A stretch of 20,163 nt of DNA, taken from assembly GCA_041397725.1 (NCBI GenBank), contig JAWKVZ010000013.1, positions 1-20,163 of the forward strand, written 5' to 3'. Source of the DNA: JAGRKR01 sp041397725 (lineage in GTDB: Bacteria; Pseudomonadota; Alphaproteobacteria; Rhizobiales; Hyphomicrobiaceae). The translations under genes and the position numbers were made by a program. Of the stretch, positions 1 to 6,705 are shown piece by piece (positions within the stretch are counted from its first letter, which is position 1; every line of letters starts with the position of its first letter). The notes beneath the pieces were generated by a model. That model was not told the DNA's origin. It searched no databases and saw only the letters and a list, made by a program, of their open reading frames with translations.

Positions 1-616
1 CAGCGGGCTCGCCGACGCGCCCGACGGGGACGTTGGCGATGCGGCGCTGGACCTCCTCGGAGTCGGCCGGGTTCATGCGCCGCCACAGCTCCGTCGCCAC
101 GGGGCCGGGTCCAATGGCGTTGACCGTTATGCCGTGGCTGCCGAGTTCCAGCGCCCAGACCTTGGTCATGGAGATGAGCGCGCCCTTGGAGCCGGCATAG
201 GCCGTGCGCAACCGCCGGCCCAGCGCCGCCGAGCTGGCGATGTTGACGATCCGGCCGAAGCGGCGCGCCTTCATGCCCGGCACGACCATCTGCGCGCAAA
301 GGGTGGCCGCCCTGAGATTGACCGCCCAGGTCCTCTCCAGCAGCTCCGTCGATGTCTCCTCGAGCGTCGCCGTATAGGCGTGCCCGGCGTTGTTGACGAG
401 GCCGGCCACCTCGTGCTCGGCGACGATACCGCTCAACAGCTCGCGGGTCGCAGCCTCGTCGGCGAGATCGACGCGATGATTGACGATGTGCGCCCCGGCA
501 GTTGGTGCGGCGGCGATGTCGAGGTTGATGGCGAGGTAGCCGTCTGCCGCCAGCCGCTCGACCGTGGCGCGGCCGATGCCGTTGCTCGCTCCCGTGACGA
601 TGACGGCCTTGCGCAT
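1..616 (-). CDS. Short-chain dehydrogenase/reductase (SDR), 3' end outside window
   Basis: Classical SDR oxidoreductase, acting on an alcohol/ketone pair in the cytoplasm. The first 205 residues are visible and the C-terminus (about 40-50 residues in a usual 250-residue SDR) lies beyond base 1. The Rossmann glycine motif TGASNGIG is at residues 8-15, Asp33 ends the second beta strand (this favours NAD over NADP), NNAG is at 75-78, Asn100, Ser128/129, and the catalytic Tyr140 and Lys144 sit in a YAGSK motif. The IGPGPVATE loop (168-176) is the usual segment after the active site. The start ATG (614-616) has GAGGAG just upstream and lies 10 bases after the stop of the enolase-superfamily gene, so it is the last visible gene of the minus-strand operon. 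The substrate is unknown. A hydroxy-acid or acyl-CoA intermediate of the same pathway is an inference. Confidence 0.95.
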   Translation of the reverse strand, partial: MRKAVIVTGASNGIGRATVERLAADGYLAINLDIAAAPTAGAHIVNHRVDLADEAATRELLSGIVAEHEVAGLVNNAGHAYTATLEETSTELLERTWAVNLRAATLCAQMVVPGMKARRFGRIVNIASSAALGRRLRTAYAGSKGALISMTKVWALELGSHGITVNAIGPGPVATELWRRMNPADSEEVQRRIANVPVGRVGEPA

Positions 617-626
617 GTCGTGCTCC

Positions 627-1733
627 TCACAGGCGATATCTGGCGACGAAGCCCTGGTCGAGTGTGATGCCGTAGCCCGGCCCCTCCGGCAAGCGATAGA
701 GTCCGTTCTCGAAGGGGTTGAGGTTGGCCGGCAGGGCGTACATCAGCGGATCGCGGTCGGGGTGGAAGGCCTCGACGTAGGTGCCGTGCGGAATGGCGGC
801 GAGCAGGTGGGCGGAAACCTGCATCTCCTCGTGATGCGCCATCTGCACGCCGAAGGCATGCGCAACCGCCGCCACGCGTCGCCATTCCGTGGGGCCGCTG
901 CCCCAACTCGAGTCGAAGTTGCAGACATCGATGGCGCCGTCGATCATGAGATCCCGGCAGGCGGCCAGGTGATACTCGCTCTGGCCAGCTGCCACCGGGA
1001 TGCCGCCAGCCTTGCGGACGTGCGCCATGGCGAGGCGATCGTTGCGCCAGCTGCACGGCTCCTCGAACCAGCGGATGTCCAGGTCCTCGACGAGGCGGCA
1101 GAAGGCGAGCGCATCGGCGACGCTGTAGGCCTGGTTGGCATCGACGGCGAGCACGAAATCCGGCCCCCCGCCCTCCCGTGCGGCGCGCACCCGCGCGGCG
1201 TCCTCCTGGGGGCTGCGTCCACCGACCTTGAACTTGCAGCCGGCAAAGCCGCGCCGGCGCAGGTCCTCCATCTCGCGGCCGTAGTCTGCGAGCGTCTTGC
1301 CGTCCTCGTAGTAGCCGGCGATGCAGATGACCGGCAGCCGGTCGCGATAGCCGCCCCAGAGCTTGTAGAGCGGTTGGCCCAGCGCCTTGCCGAGCGCATC
1401 CCAGAGCGCGCTGTCGACGGCGGCGATGGCGGTGGTGGCGACCTTGCGGGGCAGGCGGATGTTGAAGCTGACGGGCAGCGCCTTCTCCCAGCAGCCCTCG
1501 ATGTTGAAAACGTCGGCGCCGACGAGCACCGGCGCGATGAAGCGGTCGATAACCCTGGCGACATCCTTCTGCACCTCGGCGTCGTCGCCGTTATAGATCT
1601 CGCCGACGATGCCCTGGTCCGTGTACACGCGGGTGATGAGCGTGGCGCGGTGTGTGAGGTCGTAGAAGCTGCCCCGGTAGATGCGGGGCAAGGGCATCTC
1701 GAGGGCGATGGTCTCGATGCGCTCGATACGCAT
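627..1733 (-). CDS. Mandelate racemase/muconate lactonizing enzyme family protein (enolase superfamily)
   Basis: A 368-residue enolase-superfamily enzyme, which abstracts a proton alpha to a carboxylate and stabilises the enolate with Mg2+. The capping domain covers about residues 1-130 and the barrel follows. Visible active-site elements are the Lys167-x-Lys169 pair (CKFKVGG), metal ligands Asp198 (VDAN), Glu224 (WFEEP) and Glu253 (AGQSEY), then Asp274 and His300/His301. A KxK plus Asp/His arrangement is the mandelate racemase subgroup pattern (racemases and acid-sugar dehydratases). True muconate cycloisomerases use a second lysine instead of the Asp/His pair. I chose the ATG at 1733 because GGTGGAG lies upstream. 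An in-frame GTG at 1760 directly abuts the previous stop and would add nine residues. Family is certain; substrate is not. Confidence 0.93.
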   Translation of the reverse strand: MRIERIETIALEMPLPRIYRGSFYDLTHRATLITRVYTDQGIVGEIYNGDDAEVQKDVARVIDRFIAPVLVGADVFNIEGCWEKALPVSFNIRLPRKVATTAIAAVDSALWDALGKALGQPLYKLWGGYRDRLPVICIAGYYEDGKTLADYGREMEDLRRRGFAGCKFKVGGRSPQEDAARVRAAREGGGPDFVLAVDANQAYSVADALAFCRLVEDLDIRWFEEPCSWRNDRLAMAHVRKAGGIPVAAGQSEYHLAACRDLMIDGAIDVCNFDSSWGSGPTEWRRVAAVAHAFGVQMAHHEEMQVSAHLLAAIPHGTYVEAFHPDRDPLMYALPANLNPFENGLYRLPEGPGYGITLDQGFVARYRL

Positions 1734-1760
1734 GGCGTTTGTCTCCACCGGTGTCCGCAC

Positions 1761-2156
1761 TCAGCGCTTCGTCTCGCCGTCCATCTCCTGGAAGACCTCG
1801 CGCGCGATGCGGAAGCTCTCCAGCGCCGCCGGCGCCCCGCAATAGAGCGCGACTTGCAGGAAGGCCTCCTTGATCTCGTCGCGCGTGACGCCGTTCCTCA
1901 GCGCGCCGCGCACGTGCACCTTGAGCTCGTGGGAGCGATTCAGCGCCGACAGCATGCCGAGATTGAGCAGGGAGCGGCTGCGCCGGTCGAGGCCAGGCCG
2001 CCCCCAGATCTCGCCCCAGCCGATCCGCGTGACGTAGTCCTGCACGGCCTTGGTGAAGTCGTCGCCTTCAGCAGCGGCGAGCGAGCGGGCGACATGCGCC
2101 TCGCCGAGCACCTGCTTGCGGATCTTGAGGCCCTTTTCGTAGAGATCGTCGCCCAT
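1761..2156 (-). CDS. Carboxymuconolactone decarboxylase family protein (PcaC-like)
   Basis: A 131-residue protein of normal PcaC length. It aligns by eye over its whole length with 4-carboxymuconolactone decarboxylase. The IWGRPGLDRRSRSL block (50-63), NRSHELKVH (73-81), NGVTRDEIKE (88-97) and VALYCGAPAALE (102-113) are the family landmarks. It lacks the ECxxC peroxidatic motif of AhpD, so alkylhydroperoxidase activity is unlikely. In the beta-ketoadipate pathway PcaC decarboxylates 4-carboxymuconolactone to the enol-lactone. The gene sits directly after a PcaB-like lyase (44-base gap) and is followed after 27 bases by the enolase-superfamily gene, with AAGGGAGC as its ribosome site. Since no ring-cleavage dioxygenase is nearby, the true substrate may be a related lactone or beta-keto acid. 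Confidence 0.9.
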   Translation of the reverse strand: MGDDLYEKGLKIRKQVLGEAHVARSLAAAEGDDFTKAVQDYVTRIGWGEIWGRPGLDRRSRSLLNLGMLSALNRSHELKVHVRGALRNGVTRDEIKEAFLQVALYCGAPAALESFRIAREVFQEMDGETKR

Positions 2157-2201
2157 GTGCTCAGCTCCCTTGTCAGGTATTCGCGGAATGTCGGGACGCC
2201 C

Positions 2202-3542
2202 TCAGCCGCCGATCACATCGTCGACAATGGCGACGGCCTCGCCGATATAGTCGGCCGGATCGAGGAGAGATGTGATGGTCTCGGCATCGAGATGCGCGGC
2301 GACGCGTGGATCGGCCAGCAGCGCCGTCTTGAAGGGCGTGGACGCCTCGAAAGCTTGCATGGCGATCTCGTAGACGACTTCGTGGGCCGTCTGCTTGCCG
2401 ATGTGGCGGCCGAGGGCGAGCATCACGCGCTCGGAGAGCAGCAAGCCGCCGAGCAGGTCGGCATTGGCGCGCATCCTCGCGGGCTTCACCTCGAGACCTT
2501 CGAAGCAATAGCGCATGTGCGTCAGCATGGCCCCGACGTAGATCATCATCTCCGGGATCGACGTGCGCTCCACCTGGTTGCAGGAGACGTCGCGCTCGTG
2601 CTCGACGAGAAGGGCATCGGTGAGCGCGACCTGTTTCGCCCGCACCAGCCGGCCGAGGCCGACGGTCAGCTCCATCAGCGCCGGATTGCGCTTGTGCGGC
2701 ATGGTGGACGAACCGACCTTGCCGTGGGGATGCGGCTCCGCCAGCTCGTCGAACTCGATCTGCTGGAGCGTGTAGATCTGGTTGGCGATTTTTGCGAGCG
2801 TGCTGGAGATCTGCGTCATCAGGAAGGCCAGCTCGCCGTAGCGGTCGCGCGCGGCATGCCAGCAGATGCGCGGCGTGCCGAGGCCGAGCCGGGTCAGCAC
2901 CTCGCGCTGCATGCGGCGGCCATGGCCGTCGAAGGAGGCCATGGTGCCGACGGCGCCGGTGAGGTTGCCGACGAAGAGGCGCGGCTCCGCCTCGGTCATG
3001 CGCTCGAGATGGCGATCGATCTCGTCGATCCAGACGGCGACCTTGAAGCCGAACGTTATGGGAAGCGCCTGCTGTCCGTGCGTGCGCCCGACCATGACGG
3101 TGGCACGGTGGCGTCCGGCGAGGGCGGCCAGCGCCGTGCGGCAGGCGCCGAGGTCGCCCTTGAGAAGGGGCCAAGCCTCCTTCACCTGGAGCACGATACC
3201 GGTGTCCATGATGTCCTGGGTCGTGGCGCCGTAGTGGATGAACTCCCCGAGCCCGTCGGCACACAGCCCCTCGACGATGCGCAGCGCCGGCACGAGAGGG
3301 TGCGCCGTGGCGGCGACGCCCGCGCCGATCTGCGACAGGTCGATCTTGGCGGCATCGCAGTGGCGGGCGATCTCGGCGGCGGCAGCCGCGGGGATCATGC
3401 CGAGCTCAGCCTGCACCTCGGCGAGCACACGCTCGATGTCGAGCCACTTCTGCACGCGGTTGCGATCCGAGAAGATGTCGCGATAGGCCGGTGGCGCGAA
3501 GAAGGCGCCGAAGAGCTCGGAGTCGATTGCGCTGCTCGCCAT
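2202..3542 (-). CDS. Fumarase/aspartase-superfamily lyase, similar to 3-carboxymuconate cycloisomerase (PcaB-like)
   Basis: A 446-residue homotetrameric-type lyase or cycloisomerase. The three conserved regions are HYGATTQDIMDT (103-114), GRTHGQQALP (152-161, with His155) and the superfamily signature GSSTMPHKRNP (277-287, with the mobile catalytic serine at 278/279). The GATTQD form of region 1 and the length resemble the PcaB group more than housekeeping PurB. Automatic pipelines often call such proteins adenylosuccinate lyase. I see no purine gene nearby, while the next gene is PcaC-like, which supports a catabolic role. The start ATG at 3542 is preceded by GAGGAG. An upstream extension of the same frame lacks a better start and overlaps the preceding oxygenase gene. 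Substrate uncertain. Confidence 0.9.
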   Translation of the reverse strand: MASSAIDSELFGAFFAPPAYRDIFSDRNRVQKWLDIERVLAEVQAELGMIPAAAAAEIARHCDAAKIDLSQIGAGVAATAHPLVPALRIVEGLCADGLGEFIHYGATTQDIMDTGIVLQVKEAWPLLKGDLGACRTALAALAGRHRATVMVGRTHGQQALPITFGFKVAVWIDEIDRHLERMTEAEPRLFVGNLTGAVGTMASFDGHGRRMQREVLTRLGLGTPRICWHAARDRYGELAFLMTQISSTLAKIANQIYTLQQIEFDELAEPHPHGKVGSSTMPHKRNPALMELTVGLGRLVRAKQVALTDALLVEHERDVSCNQVERTSIPEMMIYVGAMLTHMRYCFEGLEVKPARMRANADLLGGLLLSERVMLALGRHIGKQTAHEVVYEIAMQAFEASTPFKTALLADPRVAAHLDAETITSLLDPADYIGEAVAIVDDVIGG

Positions 3543-3563
3543 GGGCGCTCCTCGGTGGCGTGA

Positions 3564-3581
3564 CCGGCCGCGTGCGGCCGG
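3564..3581 (-). repeat. Intercistronic inverted repeat between oxygenase and lyase genes
   Basis: CCGGCCGC-GT-GCGGCCGG is a perfect 8-base inverted repeat with a 2-base centre in the 46-base gap between the two minus-strand genes. In RNA it would form a short very stable hairpin just upstream of the lyase ribosome site. There is no T run, so it is more likely an mRNA stability or processing element than a terminator. It could be chance in G+C-rich DNA. Confidence 0.45.
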
Positions 3582-3588
3582 ACGGGGA

Positions 3589-4422
3589 TCAGGCGCGGAA
3601 GTCCTGTCGGTCGGTGCCGGAGTAGAGGGTCTTGATCTTGCGGGTGACGGCGTCCTGATGTGCGGCCACGGCGGCGGCGTCGAGGTCGCTCTTCGGCGCG
3701 GGCTCCAGATCGAAATGGCCGAAGCGGTCGACGCCGCGCACGAGGGTGGCGGAGTCGGTCGTCTTGGTCTGCGCCACGTGCGGGGGGATGAAGCGCATGA
3801 CCAGGCCGATGCGGCGGTCATTGGTCGTGTTGGGGCCGGAGCCGTGCACGAGCAGCACGTGATGGAGCGACATCTCGCCGGCGGCGAGCGGCACCGAGAT
3901 GCCCTCGTTCTCGGGAACGTCGACGGCGATCTCCTGGCCGCGCGTCAGCAGGTTGTGCTCGTGGAAGGTATCGTTGTGGGGAAGCTGCTCCATCTTGTGG
4001 CTGCCCGGCCAGAAGCGCATGGCGCCGCTTTCGACGGGGGCATCGGCAAGCGCCACCCAGGCCGAAACGACGTCGCTGCTCGAAAGGCCCCAGTAGGTGC
4101 CGTCCTGATGCCAGGAAACATAGTCGGGCGTCTGCGGCTCCTTGATGAAGAAGTTCGAGGTCCAGCAGAGAATGTCCGGGCCGATCACGTCCTCGACGGC
4201 GTCGAGGATCCGGGGATGGCGCACGAGTTCGGCGGCCCAGGTGAAGAGGAGGTGCACCTTCTGGCGCATGCGCGGCGCGATCGGGCCACCGGAGGAGGCC
4301 TCGTAGGTCTCCAGGCGGCCGCGGTAGTGCCGAGCCTCCTCACGTGACAGGACGCGGGTCGGGAAGTGATAGCCGTGGCGCTGATATCCGGCGATGTCGG
4401 CGGCGGTCAGGACTTTGCCCAT
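3589..4422 (-). CDS. Phytanoyl-CoA dioxygenase (PhyH) family Fe(II)/2-oxoglutarate oxygenase
   Basis: A 277-residue non-haem iron oxygenase that would hydroxylate its substrate using O2 and 2-oxoglutarate. The iron triad is visible: His105-x-Asp107 in WHQDGTYW and the distal His193 in LVHGSGPN, followed by Arg203/204, which would bind 2-oxoglutarate. The segments SAWVALADA (120-128) and MRFWPGSHK (135-143) are typical of PhyH-type proteins. The start ATG at 4422 has GGAGAG upstream. A longer reading frame extends 87 codons further but would run into the hydrolase gene and has no good ribosome site. It lies second in the minus-strand operon, 73 bases after the hydrolase. Family members act on acyl-CoAs, phosphonates, quinolones and other metabolites, so the specificity cannot be read from sequence. 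An early activating hydroxylation of the imported compound is a reasonable inference. Confidence 0.93.
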   Translation of the reverse strand: MGKVLTAADIAGYQRHGYHFPTRVLSREEARHYRGRLETYEASSGGPIAPRMRQKVHLLFTWAAELVRHPRILDAVEDVIGPDILCWTSNFFIKEPQTPDYVSWHQDGTYWGLSSSDVVSAWVALADAPVESGAMRFWPGSHKMEQLPHNDTFHEHNLLTRGQEIAVDVPENEGISVPLAAGEMSLHHVLLVHGSGPNTTNDRRIGLVMRFIPPHVAQTKTTDSATLVRGVDRFGHFDLEPAPKSDLDAAAVAAHQDAVTRKIKTLYSGTDRQDFRA

Positions 4423-4462
4423 GGCGCTCTCCAGAAGGGGTGGGACGGCTGGTCGAGGCAAA

Positions 4463-4486
4463 GCGTAGAGCAGAGCGGTTCTACGC
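4463..4486 (-). repeat. Intercistronic hairpin between hydrolase and oxygenase genes
   Basis: GCGTAGA (4463-4469) and TCTACGC (4480-4486) form a perfect 7-base inverted repeat, which two inner pairs (one G-T) may extend. It lies in the 73-base gap after the hydrolase stop. No T run follows on the minus strand, so it is at most a stability or processing hairpin. Confidence 0.35.
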
Positions 4487-4495
4487 GCAAAGCCT

Positions 4496-5377
4496 TCATG
4501 GACGCGTGCTTTCGGCCCGGGAATGGAACTGGATGAGAGCGCGGTTGACGGCGTCCGGCGCTTCATACTGGGTCCAGTGCCCGACCCCTGGCACCACCTC
4601 GATCTCGGCCTCGGGCTTGGCGGCGCGAACCTGCTCGAGCCGGTGCTCAAGGGCGGGATAGGTCGTCGTGTCGTGCTCGCCATAGATGACCTTGACGGGC
4701 GCCTGGATGGCCGCGAGGAACTCGGGCATGCGCCCCATCCAGCTCAGCCGGCGCGAGTCGAAGCGCGTGCGGGCGACGTTGGCGGCCTGGATGTCGATGG
4801 CCGTCACGTCGATCTTGGCAGGGTCCCAGATCATGAGCTTGGCGAGGTTGTCGGAGTGCATTGCACGCACCTCCGCCTCGCTCGGCTCGCGGCCGAGCGC
4901 TTCGGCGAGCTTGCGTCGTCCGACGAGGCCGAGATCACGGATTTCCTTGCGGGGGAAGCCGGCCGTGCCGACGAGCGCCAGCGAGGCCAGGCGTGGGCCG
5001 AGCCGGGCGGCGACGGCCGCGCCGATCATGCCGCCGAACGAGAAGCCGGAGATGTGCACACGCTCGGGCGCCGGCACGATCTCGTCCACCGCCGAATGTA
5101 CACGATCCACGTAAGCCTCGGCGGCGATGTCGGGCAGTACGGGATCGGAAGCGCCATAGCTCGGGGAATCTATGGCGATGACGCGGAAGTGCTCGGAGAG
5201 CGCGCGGATGTTCAGATACCAATGACGCCACGAGCCGGCGCCGCCGTGAAAGAGCAGGTGGGGTGCGCCGCTACCGGCTGCGACGTAGGCGACCCCGCTT
5301 GCGGTCTTGCCCTGTGTCATGTCGGCGGGAGGCGCGAGGCGTGCGTGCTCCGGCAGTCGCGTGATGGGATCGCTCAT
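4496..5377 (-). CDS. Alpha/beta-fold hydrolase, similar to PcaD-type enol-lactonases and C-C hydrolases
   Basis: A 293-residue serine hydrolase. The oxyanion-hole segment HGGAG is at 44-48, the nucleophile elbow GFSFGG at 111-116 (Ser113), the acid is Asp236 (GEHD) and the general base His267 (GVGHW). The lid region is about residues 140-220. This arrangement and length suit beta-ketoadipate enol-lactone hydrolases, meta-cleavage hydrolases and general carboxylesterases. Next to PcaB- and PcaC-like genes, lactone or ester opening is the favoured role, but this is contextual inference. It is the first gene of the minus-strand operon, with ATG at 5377 and only a weak ribosome site (GACGAGA). 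Its leader carries a strong hairpin (5415-5447). Confidence 0.92.
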   Translation of the reverse strand: MSDPITRLPEHARLAPPADMTQGKTASGVAYVAAGSGAPHLLFHGGAGSWRHWYLNIRALSEHFRVIAIDSPSYGASDPVLPDIAAEAYVDRVHSAVDEIVPAPERVHISGFSFGGMIGAAVAARLGPRLASLALVGTAGFPRKEIRDLGLVGRRKLAEALGREPSEAEVRAMHSDNLAKLMIWDPAKIDVTAIDIQAANVARTRFDSRRLSWMGRMPEFLAAIQAPVKVIYGEHDTTTYPALEHRLEQVRAAKPEAEIEVVPGVGHWTQYEAPDAVNRALIQFHSRAESTRP

Positions 5378-5414
5378 ATCGTGGTCTCGTCGGGGATCGG
5401 GTTTCGCGGAGGCA

Positions 5415-5447
5415 CGTTCCGCCAGCGGAGGAAAGCTGGCGCGAACG
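5415..5447 (-). promoter_or_regulatory. Strong hairpin in the leader of the minus-strand operon
   Basis: Bases 5415-5426 pair with 5435-5447 over 12 base pairs, with one unpaired C at 5442 and an 8-base loop (5427-5434). Read as the minus-strand transcript, the loop is UUUCCUCC, which resembles anti-Shine-Dalgarno sequence. The hairpin lies 38-70 bases upstream of the hydrolase start. The pairing is seen in the sequence. A translational or mRNA-stability role is inferred. Confidence 0.5.
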
Positions 5448-5499
5448 CATTAGACGGCCTGTGTGGAAGGACTTTGTCGGATTTGACCCTAGCGCAGGA

Positions 5500-5517
5500 G
5501 TGAAGGCAAGCCTTCAC
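5500..5517. promoter_or_regulatory. Candidate operator: 8-2-8 inverted repeat
   Basis: GTGAAGGC-AA-GCCTTCAC has perfect 8-base arms around a 2-base centre. It is a good size for a dimeric helix-turn-helix regulator and lies about 10 bases upstream of the candidate plus-strand -35 box, between the two divergent operons. The cognate regulator is not in this window and its family cannot be inferred. Confidence 0.55.
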
Positions 5518-5526
5518 CAACTTGAA

Positions 5527-5556
5527 TTGCATTGCGGGTTCCGTTTGGGTTATATA
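5527..5556 (+). promoter_or_regulatory. Candidate sigma70-type promoter for the ABC transporter operon
   Basis: TTGCAT (5527-5532), an 18-base spacer and TATATA (5551-5556) give a reasonable vegetative-type promoter in the only A+T-rich patch of the gap. Transcription would start near 5563, leaving a leader of about 138 bases before the GTG start at 5701. Confidence 0.4.
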
Positions 5557-5700
5557 CGGCAATCTCGCTGGCGCTGCCTCGTGAAGCGCCGTGAGCAATC
5601 CGCGACATTCCAGCGGGTACGACCTTGCCGCGCGGCACGCGTGACGGGAACGAAGCAGGTCACTCAATAAGAGCCTGCGACAGGGAGGAAAGGGAACTCG

Positions 5701-6705
5701 GTGGCCAAGCTGCTCGAGGTCGAGAACCTACAGACGCACTTCTTCACATCCGCAGGTGTGGTGAAGGCCGTCGATGGCATTACCTATGACGTGAACGAGG
5801 GCGAGACGGTCGCCGTCGTCGGCGAGTCCGGCTGCGGCAAGTCGGTCGGAGCTCTGTCCATCCTGCGGCTCGTCGCCAACCCGCCGGGGCGCGTGGTCGG
5901 CGGCAATATCCGCTTCCAGGGGCGTGACATTCTGGCTCTGAGCGACGCCGAGATGCGCCGGGTGCGTGGCGGCTCGATCGGCATGGTGTTCCAGGAGCCG
6001 ATGACGTCGCTCAACCCCGTGCTCACCATCGGTCTGCAGCTCACCGAGACCATCCAGGAGCACCTGGGGCTCGATCACAAGGCGGCGGAGGCGAGGGCGC
6101 TGTCGCTGCTCGAGAAGGTCGGCATCTCCGATCCGCCGCGCCGCCTGAAGCAATACCCCCACCATCTGAGCGGCGGCATGCGTCAGCGCGTCATGATCGC
6201 GTTGGCGCTGTCCTGCGAGCCCAAGCTGATCATCGCCGACGAGCCGACGACGGCGCTCGACGTCACCATTCAGGCGCAGATCCTGGAATTGATGAAGGGC
6301 CTGACGCGCGAACTCGGCGTGGCGCTCATCATCATCACGCACAATCTTGGGGTCGTCGCCCGCTACGCCGATCGCGTCAACGTCATGTACGCGGGCAAGA
6401 TCATCGAGAGCGGCAGCGCCCACGATATCTACCATAATCCGAGCCACCCCTACACGCTGGCGCTGTTGAAGTCGGTGCCGCGCATGGATCAGCCCCGCAA
6501 GGAGCGCCTCGATCCCGTTCAAGGGCAGCCGCCCGATCTGACGCGACTGCCGCCCGGCTGCGCCTTCCAACCGCGCTGCGGCTTCGCGACCGACAAGTGC
6601 ACGGCCGAGCGTCCCGTGCTCGAGAACGTCGGTCCCAGTCATATCTCCGCCTGTTGGGAGAAGGCTCGCGTTTCCCGCACCAGGAGGGCTCCGCAATGGA
6701 CATGA
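5701..6705 (+). CDS. Peptide-type ABC importer ATPase 1 (DppD/OppD family)
   Basis: A 334-residue cytoplasmic ATPase subunit that powers the permease pair encoded downstream. Walker A GESGCGKS is at 41-48, the Q-loop Gln at 98, the ABC signature LSGGM at 156-160, Walker B LIIADE at 176-181 and the switch His at 214. The C-terminal oligopeptide/dipeptide-importer extension with PPGCAFQPRC (284-293) marks the Dpp/Opp/nickel subfamily. The start is GTG at 5701, preceded by GGGAGG and AAGGGA. The stop overlaps the start of the next ATPase by 10 bases, indicating translational coupling. The subfamily also carries opines, nickel, sugars and other organic solutes, so peptide specificity should not be assumed. 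Confidence 0.95.
   Translation: MAKLLEVENLQTHFFTSAGVVKAVDGITYDVNEGETVAVVGESGCGKSVGALSILRLVANPPGRVVGGNIRFQGRDILALSDAEMRRVRGGSIGMVFQEPMTSLNPVLTIGLQLTETIQEHLGLDHKAAEARALSLLEKVGISDPPRRLKQYPHHLSGGMRQRVMIALALSCEPKLIIADEPTTALDVTIQAQILELMKGLTRELGVALIIITHNLGVVARYADRVNVMYAGKIIESGSAHDIYHNPSHPYTLALLKSVPRMDQPRKERLDPVQGQPPDLTRLPPGCAFQPRCGFATDKCTAERPVLENVGPSHISACWEKARVSRTRRAPQWT

Larger units (their letters stand above)
5378..5700. promoter_or_regulatory. Divergent control region between the two operons
   Basis: These 323 bases separate the divergently transcribed hydrolase and ABC-transporter genes and hold no convincing coding sequence. The region is visibly richer in A+T than its flanks around 5515-5560. 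It contains a leader hairpin, an inverted repeat and a plus-strand promoter candidate, listed separately. Further downstream, GGCGCT/AGCGCC (5570-5575/5585-5590) could fold in the plus-strand leader. I found no convincing minus-strand promoter boxes. Confidence 0.75.

Noticed and set aside
564..3563. A 999-codon open frame on the plus strand opposite the minus-strand operon
   Set aside because: It is antisense to four genes with intact catalytic motifs. Its translation is low-complexity, rich in Arg, Ala, Gly, His and Asp, with no recognisable domain. Long antisense frames are expected in DNA this rich in G+C.
4489..4497. Partial copy (AAGCCTTCA) of the operator half-site near the hydrolase stop
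   Set aside because: A single half-site overlapping a stop codon with no second arm; chance is sufficient.
4496..5503. Plus-strand frames opposite the alpha/beta hydrolase
   Set aside because: The hydrolase has a full Ser-Asp-His triad in the right order; the opposite frames have no motif.
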